From assembly GCA_936432065.2 (NCBI GenBank), contig OW386285.2, positions 411,324,547 through 411,388,546 of the forward strand: a stretch of DNA of 64,000 bases. Reading direction: 5' to 3'. The position numbers and the translations under genes are program-made. Shown here piece by piece: positions 1-11,975 of the stretch (positions are counted from its first letter, which is position 1; every line of letters begins with the position of its first letter). This DNA comes from Rutpela maculata. Lineage: Eukaryota > Arthropoda > Insecta > Coleoptera > Cerambycidae. The notes beneath the pieces are model-generated. The model had not been told where the DNA came from and ran no database searches. It saw only the letters and a list, made by a program, of their open reading frames with translations.

Positions 1-300
1 TAAGTTATGATATCCACATTGATGCCATCTCTGTCACTCAAAATTAGTGTCACAATTCTAGTACAAAGGAGTGGACCTATAAAGTAGTAGTAGGAGAGCC
101 AGCGACGCATTTACTTAAGTTATATTTAAAGTGACCATTCGTCCCGGATCTAGCGGGACAGTCCCATTTTTCGAGGTGCCGTCCCGCAAAGCGCACCGCC
201 CGGCAAAAGTTCCGCATTGGTTTCAAAGTCCTTTTCCCCGACCGCGCGGTTTGGTTGAAACCGGTCGAGGTCTCAAATTTTTCCCAAATTTTTATAAAAA
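1..300. mobile_element. hAT-like terminal fragment
   Basis: Around 132-200 the text AGTGACCATTCGTCCCGG, a GCGGGACAGTCCC hairpin and GTGCCGTCCCGC resembles the GTCCCG-rich ends of a common arthropod hAT non-autonomous family. Only one end is visible. Confidence 0.35.
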
Positions 301-1160
301 AATCGGCAGCTACTGGAAGCGGCTGGAACCTCCCCACCCGGTGAATCTTTGAAGTCGAAAAGAGCACTAAACAATATGAACGATCTCATTTAATTATATT
401 TATTAAGTTGAAATATTTTTTTCGTATTAAATCAGAAAAAAAGTCTTGCGTTCGGTGGGATTTTGACCTAAGAACTTGAGTGTTAAATTTATAGTCTGCA
501 CAACATTAATATTTTATTCAATGTTTTTAATACAAATATATGCGTCATCGGATCGTAGCCCGGGGCCAGCCAGACAACCACGGTGAACACCGCCGTGGCG
601 AGTGTGAAGCTGGACGGGGTAGGTCCGGTTTGGCTTGGAGAAAAATAGAAAAGTAGCTCTTGTCTTCTGTAGGCAGGCTTAAAGACTAGGTTAAAATTAT
701 AATGTGTCCACATGGACCTAAAATTAATATAAAAATAAACACAATTCTATAAAAACGTTCGTAGGCAACAGCACTTAATAATTTTGATTATTGATACGGG
801 AAACAACTAAACGAAAAAACCTCTTCGTTGGTAATGGGATGGATGGCAGGGATGGCCATCTTTGGAAAAAACCATATAACTCTTGGTGGACAGTTTCCCT
901 GCCAGATGTAGCCAGGGTAGTGTTCATGGTGGCTCGTTTAAGTTTGAGTTGGTATATTTTGTTTTATCTTTTGGCCTCGACCAATTTCTCACTAAATCGG
1001 TCGGGGAAGTGATAGCTGTCAAATTTTTAGTTCCAATGTTTCTCTGGGGAATGTGGTTTTTGAAAAATGTTTAGGTTGGTACCAATGTCTTAAATTGTTT
1101 TTAGGTTATGTAGTACTATTTTTAGGTTACCGGAAGAATTTCCGGCGGGATGCCGGAAGT
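296..1160. repeat. Dispersed repeat Z copy 1, interrupted by a LINE-tail-like insert
   Basis: Block 296-396 (GGCAGCTACTGGAAGCGGC, GATCTCATTTAATTA) and block ~865-1110 (GGCCTCGACCAATTTCT, AAATCGGTCGGGGAAG, AGGTTATG) both recur inverted at 21278-21375 and 20870-21245. In that second copy the two blocks are adjacent, so the material between them here is an insertion. Confidence 0.6.
480..835 (-). mobile_element. LINE 3' tail-like segment
   Basis: It shares order and wording with 56020-56395: CCCGGGGCCAGCCAGACAAC, GACGGGGTAGGTCCGGTTTG, GACCTAAAATTAAT and AAACGAAAAAACC. At 56 kb the shared block follows a minus-strand reverse-transcriptase C-terminus, so it is probably the 3' untranslated part of the same LINE family. 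No coding sequence is left here. Confidence 0.5.
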
Positions 1161-1462
1161 AGCGGAAATAGTTTTTAAAATTTAATGTCACTGTCACTTT
1201 TAAAGTTATATTGGAAAAAACTCACCGAAAGCGTTCCGGTGGGGTTGCTTACACTTGTAGGGCTTGTAAGCGGTTCAGGATGGCCTCTCACACCATCCGT
1301 GGGCTTTATAAACGTCGAAAAAACTTGTAATCTCTCGATGCACTTGACACGTCAAAAATACTCAGCATACAGTCTGCACGCTTTAACACACTAGCATAGA
1401 ACTTATACCACAAATGGACCAGTAGTATTTTTTGGGAATTTTCCTTTGAGTCCATTTAATAA
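1161..1462. other. Unannotated stretch left of the minisatellite
   Basis: No gene, repeat partner or transposon end was recognised here. Confidence 0.4.
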
Positions 1463-2420
1463 AATTTGACATTTTTCTGAAAATTTGACATTTTTCTGAA
1501 GTTATATTTTTCCGAAAATTTGACATTTTTCTGAAGTGACATTTTTTCGAAAATTTGACATTTTTCTGAAGTGACATTGCTCCGAAAATTTGACAATTTT
1601 CAAACATTTGACATTTTTCTGAAAGGTGACATTTCTTCGAAAATTTACGTTTTTTCGAAAATTTGACATTTTTCTGAAAAGTGACATTTTTCTGAAAATA
1701 TGACATTTTCCCGAAAATTTGACATTTTCCCGAAAATTTGACATTTTCCTGAATTTTTGACATTTTTCTGAAAAGTGACATTTCTCTGAAAATTTGACAT
1801 TTTTTTGAAAATTTGACACTTCTGAAGTGACATTACTCCAAAAATTTGACAATTTTCAAACATTTGGCATTTTTCTGAAAGATGACATTTCTGAAAGATG
1901 ACATTTCTGAAAGTGACATTTCCCTGAAAATTTAACATTTTTTCGAAAATTTGACGTTTTTCTGAAAGGTGACATTTTTCTGAAAGGTGACATTTCTTCG
2001 AAAATTTGACGTTTTTTCGAAAATTTGACATTTTCCTGAATTTTTGACATTTTTCTGAAAAGTGACATTTCTCTGAAAATTTGACATTTTTTCGAAAATT
2101 TGACATTTTTCTAAAGTGACATTACTCCGAAAATTTGACAATTTTCAAACATTTGGCATTTTTCTGAAAGGTGACATTTCTTCGAAAATTTGACGTTTTT
2201 TTCGAAAATGACATTTTTCTGAAAAGTGACATTTTTCTGAAAATTTGACATATTTCTGAAAAGTGACATTTCCCTGAAAATTTAATATTTTTCGAAAATT
2301 TGACATTTTTCTGAAAAGTGACATTTCTCCGAAAATTTGACGTTTTCCTGAAAATTTGACATTTTCTTAAAAATCTGACATTTTTCTGAAAAGTGACATT
2401 TCTCCGAAAATTTTATATTT
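1463..2420. repeat. Minisatellite of ~17-20 bp GACATTTTTCTGAAA units
   Basis: About 50 imperfect head-to-tail units of the type (G/T)GACATTTTTCTGAAAATTT follow one another, with variants CGAAAATTTGACG and TCTGAAGTGACATTACTCC. Larger blocks of ~300 bp (e.g. the ...ACTCC(G/A)AAAATTTGACAATTTTCAAACATTTG(A/G)CAT module at ~1577, ~1832 and ~2123) recur, showing higher-order duplication. The long Lys/Asn/Phe/Ser-rich minus-strand frames across it come from the repeat. Confidence 0.92.
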
Positions 2421-2518
2421 CTTGGAAATTAAAAAAAAAAAAAATTCGTGACTCGTCTTGTAGAAATATTTTTTTGATATCATCATCAGTTCGCCTGTTA
2501 TAAGAATTTTATGCTTTT

Positions 2519-2785
2519 ACGACGTCATCAGAACGTAGGTGTATTTTTAATTCACTCGTATTCCATCCATCTACAATATTTCCACCTACGTTTCAAACTT
2601 TAATTGGATGTTTCCAGTTAAGTCGATATCTGCACCAGTTTCTAAGAATTTTTCTTATTTGTGACGTCATGTGACGTAGGTGTATTATTAATTCACTCGT
2701 AATCCGTCCGTCTACAATATTTATACCTACGTTTCAAATTTCAGTTCGATATCTTCAACCGTTCCCGAGTTATCAGCCGAAATCA
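2519..2785. repeat. Two-copy tandem repeat, ~143 bp period
   Basis: GACGTCAT...GTAGGTGTAT, TTAATTCACTCGTA, CTACAATATTT and ACCTACGTTTCAAA occur in the same order starting near 2519 and again near 2662. Confidence 0.7.
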
Positions 2786-2829
2786 CTGAACACCTCTGTC
2801 ATTATTTGAATATCACCCTGTACATTGCA

Positions 2830-3281
2830 CTGCTTTGAGAACAAAACAAGTGAAATTTTTGTTTTTTAATTTTTTTCACGGAAACCAAATCGAAAAAGTG
2901 CAAGTGTGATATATCGTTGAAATCGGAATTTTTACTGCTTTTCAATGGTTCAATTACAAATTGCAAGTAATCATAAAATAAACAACTTGTTGTGCCAAAA
3001 CGGCACTAAACGTAATCCGATCTCAACCAAAACCTTTTCAGATCTTCTGGAGCACTAAAGAAACCCTCATGCAAAGTTTCATCCAAATCCGTTTAGTAGC
3101 TTCGCCGCTATCGTGCTAACATACATACACACACACACACACACATACATACACACAGACATTTTTCAAAAACAATTTTTTTGGGTTCCTGGGACCTCAA
3201 AACGTAAAGATTTGATGTTATCTCAATTTTCGATTTTGGACTAATTGTAGTAACCTCCCACAATTTTATTGTGGGGAGGTT
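2830..3281 (-). repeat. Dispersed repeat W copy 1, hairpin-ended, with (AC)n
   Basis: This is the reverse-complement counterpart of 19172-19600. Shared words include ATCCAAATCCGTTTAGTAGC, CGCTATCGTGCTAACATAC, CAGATCTTCTGGAGC and AACAACTTGTTGTG. One edge is a strong hairpin (AACCTCCCACAA...TTGTGGGGAGGTT, 3252-3281), and homology stops there. A CA-rich microsatellite occupies 3127-3165. Confidence 0.8.
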
Positions 3282-3515
3282 AAAAAACTATTAAAATATG
3301 GAACAATACCAATATGGAATGTCGATAACTACTTGTGTTATTTTTGTAAATATTTTTTAATTCTCTGAGGCATTTATTTCAACAATTGCAACTTCCAATT
3401 TTTTTAGTTTAAAATTTTACTAATTTTGTAGTCACAACTAATAGTTTAAATCGTTTGTCAGACAATCTATAGCGTTACGAGTATTCAAACTCCACGCGAT
3501 TTCGAAGTGTACAAC

Positions 3516-3807
3516 TAGAGGCGTAGCGAGCCAACTTCTTTGGGGGATTATTTTTCAAATTTGTCAACTACATAAACTTAAGAAGCCAACTCTATAAATA
3601 AATAAATAATAATTCCTCCAAAAATTGATGAGGGGGGAGGCAGAAAATCGAAAAAAAAAAAATTTCCACCGAAATAAAAATTGATGAGCAGGGGGGAAAA
3701 AATTAAAAAAAATTCCCACCAAAATAAAAATTGCCAATTTATATCCCAAATTTCCAACTTTTGCCAAGTCTGAAAAAGTTGTGTACCCCCTCTTCGCTAC
3801 GCCCCTG
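3516..3807. mobile_element. hAT-like MITE (AGGGGCGTAGCGA ends)
   Basis: Left end TAGAGGCGTAGCGAGCC and right end TTCGCTACGCCCCTG are inverted partners. The bordering 8-mers TGTACAAC and AGTACAGT agree at five positions and may be a decayed target duplication. A second truncated copy is in V-ATPase B intron 3. Confidence 0.65.
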
Positions 3808-3825
3808 AGTACAGTACATTTTATA

Positions 3826-4739
3826 CACTCAAAGAAATAGTATGGGTAAATTCAACAAAAAAAGAATGGTTAACTAACAATATAGTTAATTTTGTTAAAC
3901 CAAACTATATTGATGGTATTTTTAAACAAGAGGTGATTGTTATTTTAATTAATAAAAAGTTGTCGTACAACAAAACAAACAATAACTTAAAAAATAGATG
4001 AATAAGACTATTATTTTGTTCGTCTGATTATTATTTTGTTGAATTCTGTCAAATTAAACTAGATAATAGTATATTTTATTTTTAACTATTATCGAATTGT
4101 AATTCTAACCCAGTATTAGTTCGCTGCATTATTGTACTTGGTAGACAAACCAATATTATTGTCTTCTTCTAGAAGTTCTAAAAGAATTACCATAAAATTT
4201 GCTTGCTTACCACGTAGTCTATTACAGAAATTATTCCCAGATGACGCCACATACAAATCACTGACAATAATCAATCATGCATTATCTTATACTCTTATGA
4301 ATTTATAGAAAATTAATAACATGATTGCAATGTTCAAATTCTCTCAGGGATCATCGATATATTTGGATGGATCTTATAAACGATCTCTAATCTTTGGTTT
4401 GGGCGGTCTGATGTCACAATACTGAGATTTTGGCTAACCAAAAAAAACTTCATCATACAATAAAGTGTAGATCAACCTAAAAATTAGTTGGTGAACAAAA
4501 AACAAAGTCGTTGTACTATTTAATTGTAGACCAAATTGAAAATGGTTAGTGAACATAAAAAAATGTCATTGTACTATTTAATTTGTTACAAGAAGATATG
4601 ATTATTAAACTACTATTTGTTTACGAAAACAAATAAAGTTGTATGACTATTCTTTTCTGATTGATTTAACTATGAAACTAGATAGGCGCGATTTCATATG
4701 CTCTTTTTGGTTGAATTTACCTATCATTTTCTTTGAGTG
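3826..4739. mobile_element. TA-flanked non-autonomous DNA transposon (914 bp)
   Basis: About 38 bp inverted ends (CACTCAAAGAAATAGTATGG left; inverse CACTCAAAGAAAATGATAGG right, both continuing GTAAATTCAAC) are bordered by TA at 3824-3825 and 4740-4741. The interior is AT-rich, with repeated TTGTACTATTTAATT and GTTAGTGAACA words and no transposase. Confidence 0.85.
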
Positions 4740-4741
4740 TA

Positions 4742-6080
4742 AACACAATCTCAAGATTTCGGTTGTATGCAACTAGCGTATTTGCATTTGTGTCCGATTT
4801 GAGAATTGTTTATTTTCATTTATTGGTTATTGAATATTTAATTGTTAAGGACGTGATAATTACGTATTGTTATAATTGTATTGTTGTTATCATGTTTTGT
4901 TTTAAACTCATTTTATCAAGAATTACTATAAGTAAGAGAAAAACGTAAGAGACCGTTTTCATGTAGAATTGGCCAGGCCAATCAGAAAAAATATCCACAT
5001 GGAAAAATGTCAGTGGCGTCCCACTTTTTAGTAAAAAATATCAGAGGACGTGTTTGCAGGCATGCTACTGATGGAGCTATAAATTAAGTTTCTAACTAAA
5101 ATATGTGGTTTTATATCCTATTAATACATACCAAAATTGAAAATAATATCTAAAGTACTTTTTGAGATATTAATAAATAACTACTTAAAAAAAATTAACA
5201 CCCTGTAGCAAAACATTTAAGCCGTTGCGGACCTACGTTCATATGAATTTTTCTTCATAAAATGGAATCACACCCTGAAATATTAGCACGCCATTAAGGA
5301 ACACCCTGTATATTGTAAAAGTGTTTACACAGAACCTCTCCTATTTGACACTTTTTATTTATTAATATTTTTTTCTGATGGATGACCACCATCTTTCTAA
5401 CTAAAAGTATAGCAGGTTTCTTCTTCCATGACAATTGATGATTTGCAAGTTCAAATATCTCAAAAACCAGTGATTTTTCGAAAATTGTTCGTATTAAAAA
5501 AGTTGCTTAGAATATAATTCTCCATCTCATGCAACTCATTTCATCGTTCCTAGGATCGAAAAATGTCTTTACATCTCAACGCCATCTATACCTCAATGTG
5601 TAAAATAACCATTTTTACTCAAAACTGAAGTTATTTATATATTCTAGTAGATACCTTTTACAGAATTCAAATATCGCTTTTGGTTATCGAGAAAATGGCG
5701 CCGGGAGTTTTAAGTGGGACACCCTGTATACAACCCTACAACTTTTATACGAAACTTTTTTTTCCCAATAATAACAGAAATAAATATATAATGAATAACC
5801 CTGTACATTTTTCACTAAAAGTATATCGCATTTCTTTCTTGGTAGTGTAAAAATATGAGCAAATAACGAATTCAAACATATTTTTCACCGACTCAATATC
5901 GATATTAGGTAATGAAGTTCAATGAACTGAGCGACGACGCCGACGGTGAAATTTTATTTTGGCACGCTCAGGTAATTTGACACCTTTACCGAATTGATTA
6001 AGACATTTGTAAGTGACGTTTACAAATTAGCTATCGGTAAGTAATATTACTTACCGAACAGGAGGCGATAAGTAAACTAA
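4742..6080. other. AT-rich stretch with transposon-end fragments
   Basis: No gene is supported. Several CACCCTGTA or ACACCCTGTAT words (~5210, ~5300, ~5720) match insect mariner-type termini of the GGGTGTCCC class, without paired ends. GACGACGCCGACGG at ~5931 is a GC-rich blip of unknown meaning. Confidence 0.4.
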
Positions 6081-6082
6081 TA

Positions 6083-7872
6083 TAGTGTGTCCCAGGATAG
6101 ATGTAACAAGAGGTGTAATGGACCAAAAATTTTGGAATGGTATTTGGGGATTGAGTGCTGCTTGTTGTAAAACTAAAGTATACCAAAAATGACTTGATTT
6201 GGTGTTCTACAGGGTGTTTTATAAGCAAAGTTGTAAAAATCACCACTAATAAAGTACCTTTATTTTTCAAAATATGAAAAAATTCCACTAAGAAAAGTTA
6301 ATTAGAATGCAATTTTATACCTCTATACCAAATTTCAGGAATATAAAATTATTTTTTTGAAACTTCCCATTTTTTCAATAAATTAGTACTTTATTTAATT
6401 AAAAAGTTTCTGGCTACTGGTAGTGTTCTTAACATGAAAAGAAAAATAAAAGCATATGATGAAGACAATGTTGGGGCTATTACAGCTCATGCCTCTGTTA
6501 TAGAAAATCCTAGGATGCCACTAAGAGAGAGATCAGCTCTTATTAATATTAGCAAGTCTGAACTCCAAAGAATTTACAAGGTAAAGAAAATTAGGGCATA
6601 TAAAGCAAATTATAAAAATACGCTTGAAGAGGGAGATGACGGCGGTAGGTTGGATTTTTGTTTGACCATTGGAGAAAAAATCATGGAAGATTTTATCTTC
6701 ATTTCATAATTTTCTCAGATGAATCCACATTCACAACCAATGGTGTTGTTTAATCTCAGAATTGTCGGTTTTGGGCTTCTGAAAATCCAAATTTTAGAAT
6801 TCATTGTAGAAGACAATATTATAAAAAAGTGAATGTGCGGTGTGCCGTTTTTTATCACGTTGGAGTTATTGGACCTTATTTCATTGAGGGAAGGTTAAAC
6901 CAGCACACCTATTTACAGCTTCTTGAAAGATTTTCTGAAGAACGTTTAAATATTTTAAGAGATATGCCATAAGCTCATTTTCAACATGATGGTTGCCCTG
7001 GCCACTCCACAGAAATGGTTAATCGGTGGCTGAATTTATATTTTGGAGAAAATTGGATTGCAGGAATGGACCGATCAAGTGGCCGGCGAGATCCCCAGAC
7101 CTATCAATATTGGATTTCTTTTTATGGGGTCGCCTCAAGCAGTTGGTTTACGCTGAACCACTTCCTAACGATGTAGCAGTACTGAAGCAGAGAATTACAA
7201 ATGCCGTACACTCCATACCGTTAGATCATATTCGAAACAGTTTTAAGGACTTCAGGCGAAGGATCGAAATGTGTGTGGATGTTGGTGGTAGCTACGTCGA
7301 ATAATAAAAAAATTGTAAACATTGTTTTGTATTGATCAATAATTAATTTGTTTGTGAATCTGTTATGTTTTTGACATTTATTACTTGTTATAATTTTTAA
7401 ACCTCATTAATCTTCTGTGAGTAATTGTTTCTTGTTTTACAATTAGTTCGATTAACATTATACCTTCTTACATCTCGTATATTCAATTTTTTATTTACCA
7501 ATAGCCTACTTTTTGAGATGAATTACATTTGCTCCTACACAACTTTAAATATGAATTCAACTCTTAATTCGCAAAAAATGGGAAGTTTCAAAAAAATAAT
7601 TTTATATTCCTGAAATTTGGTATAGAGGTATAAAATTGCATTCTAAATAACTTTTCTTAGTGGAATTTTTTCATATTTTGAAAAATAAAGGTACTTCATT
7701 AGTGGGGATTTTTACAACTTTGCTTATAAAACACCCTTAGAACACCAAATCAAGTCATTTTTGGTATACTTTAGTTTTACAACAAGCAGGACTCAATCCC
7801 CAAATACCGTTCCAAAATTCCAAAATTTTTGGTCCGTTACACCTCTTGTTACATCTGTCCTGGGACACACTA
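6083..7872 (+). mobile_element. Mariner-superfamily transposon with ~300 bp inverted repeats
   Basis: The ends are TAGTGTGTCCCAGG and its inverse, bordered by TA on each side (6081-6082, 7873-7874). The inverted repeats run about 300 bp (6083-6395 against 7580-7872) with few mismatches, much longer than classical mariner ends. Between them is a broken transposase gene. The copy looks full length but inactive. Confidence 0.9.
6434..7304 (+). pseudogene. Broken mariner-family (IS630/Tc1/mariner) transposase
   Basis: The three acidic catalytic blocks are all recognisable but lie in different frames: SDESTFTTNG (~6716), FQHDGCPGHS (~6980) and ARSPDLSILDFFLWGRLK (~7086). Between the first two, RFWASENPNF and GVIGPYFIEGRLNQHTYLQL match the usual middle of insect mariner transposases. 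The N-terminal part (MKRKIKAYDE... RIYKVKKIRAYK) is a basic DNA-binding region. The third acidic residue is Asp, and its spacing from the second is about 36-37 residues, blurred by a frameshift. At least three frameshifts (near 6700, 6750 and 7060) and an in-frame stop in RDMP*AHFQHD make it non-functional. Confidence 0.88.
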
Positions 7873-7874
7873 TA

Positions 7875-9636
7875 TAGAAATTTAAAAATCAAGTTTTATT
7901 AAAGACAAAATCAAAATTATAATTTGAACAACTATTAAAATTGGAGCAATAGAATTCGGGTTTAAAACAACGTTCTCTTCTGAATCATAACTTACAAGAA
8001 TCTTAAGTTGTGGCAAAAATTTTATCTTCGAGAAATTTCTAATGACAGCAGATGTCACTTGACAATAAATATTCGGTCTCATAGTAACCAATGCGAAAAA
8101 TATTTCATGTACAACTTGTTTGTTTTATATATAACTTTATCTACCATGACATGTGGAAAATTTAACAGTAGGTTGTCCCTATCAAGAGGAGTTTAAAAGA
8201 TGAGAAATTATAAAAAAATGACCTTATTTTTTTGTTGAAATGCGCCGAAATGACTTTAACCAATCTGATGTAACGCAGTACAACCATATCACTTTATCAG
8301 ACTTGGGATTGACACCACTGACAGCAAAGCTGGAGAGGGTAGAAGTGAATTTTTGATTTTAATCAAATCACACTACAAAAATAGCGAAATAAATCGAAAA
8401 GACATTGATCCTATGCTAGTGAACTCTGAAACCACAAGTAGATATAAGAGATATTTAGTTAAACCCGTCAATAACACGCCGGTGTCCTGATTGTTCGACC
8501 GAAAGCAAAAAACGCGGCACTTTGACCGCACTCGCCGGCTTCACTCTTTATGCCAATTAAAGAAATGTAAACAACTCCAATATGTTCTTTCACAAGTAAG
8601 TTCGTCGCCCTAATACTGACCTAGTCAATAACAGTAGTGTATCTTCGCAAATTTACTAATAATTTAATATACTAAATTACCTCAGAATACTCTAAAATTT
8701 TGCAGGGGCTTTCCCACATTAATGACTAGTACACCATTTCATGGTAGATCACGATGTATATTTAAAATATTAAATTCTTTTATTTTAATTGCATTTATTC
8801 AATATATCAGCATGCAAAAAACGTCATAAGCACTGCGGTCATTAAGTGTTTTACTGGTTTCGGATGTTTTGGAGATCTTGAATTCGTCTCGATCTCTATT
8901 AATATACTATATCTTCATTTTTAGTGACCTTTTTTGAAGACGGTTCATTTTGGTTTTGTTTAACTTCGTCAATAGCAACGTTAAAGTAAAGTAAGTAGAA
9001 CTGAAAAATTGACGTTTCTCATACTGAAAGCGATACCAAAAATTATACTTTTCTTAACGGGCATAGAAAAAAATGTTTTAAAACAATCAGGTGTTTTGGT
9101 GTTTATTTGATAATTCAGACAGTAGCTGCACTTATCTAATTATATCTACGAATTTGTTACAAAGTTAACTTTTATTTAAATATAAAATAATATAAATAAC
9201 AACTCGTAATATCTGAATGGTGGCGTTCAAAGTACAAAAAAATATCTATAATTTTGGCAACGAATCGGAATCACGGCTCTTGACACTTTTATTACATTTT
9301 AACGAATGACGTCAACGAGATTCCAAAACAAATAAAACAATATTAAAATAGAAATTCATTTTCAAAGTTGGCCGGTAAAACATGTAGTTGAGCAACAGAT
9401 CGGCGCCGAAAGGCGTTAGAATTCTTAACTGGGACTGCAACTGCGGTATTTATACAGTGTGATCCACCACGAATGAACATGAATAAATAGAGAGGACCAC
9501 ACACAATTATCAAACTGTGGTATAAAAATATCTAGTACACTTAACATTGATGCGCTTCAAGGCTCTCAACATTCCGCTTTTTTTGGCAAACTATATTCCA
9601 CATTGTCTTTTACCAACGTCATTCATTCAGTGCACG
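7875..9636. other. Unannotated AT-rich stretch
   Basis: No exon-like frame or paired repeat was found. The GC-richer islands at ~8470-8545 and ~9395-9450 contain no recognisable coding sequence. Confidence 0.4.
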
Positions 9637-11975
9637 TTAAGTATTTAAGCTCTTTCTATATCTAATATATTTTATATGTTTTTCGGCATACCTCTTTCGC
9701 AAGTATACTCTAATTCCATTGTTTTGTCGATTGTAAGTGACGCTTTCTGTTATGTACCGAATACTTGTTGCCATTGGCAACGGGTCGTTATTTTTCATAA
9801 CGTCCCTAGGAAAATACCGTAAATTTGGGAAAATTTTCTCTTTTATATAACAAGTATTATAGTTATTCATGTACCAAGGGTCGTAGGTGCACTTTTTTTG
9901 TCGAGAATACAGCTTGTAATCCGAGGCCCGTAGAGCCGAGGTTTGCAAGTATTCGAGACCAAAAAATCGCACTTGCACGACCTGCGGTGCATATTATATT
10001 TTTCGTCATATCCATGAATCATTAAACTAGAAAAAAATTCAGAAAAACTAGTGGAAAACTATAATCAGTTGAGCAAGATTTCATATTTGCTAAGCAAATA
10101 GTAAAGGTAGCGATGCTTGGAATATCCAAGGCAACCGTCAATAAAAATATTATATTATACAACGATGCTATAATGAATACTGTTATTCCGGGTATGATTA
10201 CAATTACGAGCGAGCGAGTGTTGTAATCATTCGAGGGAGTACAGTATTCATTATAGCGAGTTGTATACTATACTTTATTTACGACTAATTTTTAGAAATA
10301 AAAAATGATACAATTTTTTTACTTTGCAGCAAAATGTATATTAATGTTGCTCCAATTGATAAATTGAACAGATGACGGAATGTTAATGGGTAGGCCGTTA
10401 TAAGTCAAAAGAAAGGCTTGTCAAATTAAATTTAAACGTCATAGTTATTACATGTACCAAGGGTTGCAAGTATTCCAGGCAAAAAAAATCGCGGTGCATA
10501 TTATATTTTTCGTCATACCCATGAATCATTAAACTAGAAAAAAACTTGAGAAAACTAGTGGAAAACTATAATTATTTGAGTCAGGTTGCATATTTGCTAA
10601 GCAAATAGTAAAGGTAACGATGCTTGGAATATCCATCCGCGGCTTCTATACAAATGACAACTACTGTCAAAATAAATTAAATCATATTATTATAACAGCT
10701 CTGAACATTTTTGAAAATAATGTCAGATATAGGAGGTGTAGCAAGTTAGGCTTGCTTGGATTTAATTCCAAAAAAGTTAAAACATTTAATATTTGTTATA
10801 TAAAACAGAATATTTTCTCAAATTTACTTTATTTCCCTAGGGATGTTATGAAAAATAGTATTTCGTACATAAAGCGTCACTTACGGTCGACAAAACAATG
10901 GCATTAGAGTATACTTACGAGGGAGGTATGACAAAAACGTCATTTACAATAATTTTACATATTACTCAAAAAGAATAATATAGTTAATTCATTAATTAAT
11001 TTCTTCAGTAAACAATTTAACCAAAATATTAAATAGTCGTGGACTACTAATGGCTACTAGTCAATTCAAAGACATTATGATTTAAGTACTGTTTTTTGAC
11101 TATTCTACGAAAGGGAATAATGATCCATTATTCCCTCATCATTAATCCCTGCGGGAATAATATATGGCATTATATAGCAAAATTGACACATATGTTTTGT
11201 ATATTATATATTAGTCGTAGATAGATAAATTTAAGACACGGCTTCTATTCAAATGAAATACTGTCAAGATAAATTAAATCATATTATTATAACAGCTTCG
11301 AACATTTTTGAAAATAATGTAGGATATAGAAGATATAGCAAGTAAGGCTTGTCTATATTTACTTCCAAAAAAGTTTTTAATACCTGTCATAAAAGAGAAC
11401 ATTTTCCCAAATTTACTTTATTTCTCTAGGGACGTTATGAAAAATAACGACCCGTTGCCATTGGCAACAAGTATTCGACAGATAAGGCGCCACTTACGAT
11501 CGACAAAACAATGGAATTAGAGTATATTCACGTATGACGAAAAATGTTTTAACTTTTTTGGAAGTAAATCCAGGTAAGCCTTACTTGCTATATCTTCTAT
11601 TTTCGACATTATTTTCAAAAATGTTCAGTGCTGTTATAATAATATGATTTAAGTTATCTTGACAGTAGCTGTCATTTGAATAGAAGCCGCGTCCTAAATT
11701 TATTTTATTGACGAATGACGTCATGGATATTCCAAGCATCGCTACCTTTACTATTTGCTTAGCAAATATGAAATCTTACTCAAATAATTATAGTTTTCCA
11801 CTAGTTTTTCTCAAGTTTTTTTGTAGTTTGATGATCCATGGGTATGGCGAAAAATATAATATGCACCGCGGTCGTACAGTGCGATTTGCAAACCTCGGCC
11901 CGGCCTCGGATTGTAAACTATATTCTCGACCAAAAAAAGTCTACTTACGACCCTTGGTACATAAATAACTATAAA
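9637..11975. repeat. Complex cluster of direct and inverted repeat units
   Basis: A module (CATGTACCAAGGGT, GGTGCATATTATATTTTTCG, ACTAGTGGAAAACTATAA, TTTGCTAAGCAAATAGTAAA, GATGCTTGGAATATCCA) occurs at ~9868-10130 and ~10450-10640 in one direction and at ~11725-11965 inverted. A second module (GCGGCTTCTAT, AATTAAATCATATTATTAT, TTTTGAAAATAATGT, TTGCCATTGGCAACAAG, GACAAAACAATGG) occurs at ~10640-10920, ~11240-11520 and, inverted, at ~9680-9840 and ~11545-11695. Two compact palindromes lie inside: around 10160-10265 and 11107-11160. Confidence 0.75.

Noticed and set aside
1383..2141. Long overlapping minus-strand frames rich in Lys, Asn, Phe and Ser (KMSNFRKNV-type repeats)
   Set aside because: They arise in all three minus frames from the tandem minisatellite, with no start context, no splice sites and no family resemblance.
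1463..2420. Possible CRISPR-like array
   Set aside because: Units are contiguous and degenerate with no unique spacers, and the window is eukaryotic.
6031..6288. 85-codon minus-strand frame as a gene
   Set aside because: It lies within the mariner inverted repeat, and its mirror copy at the other end is not open in the same way.
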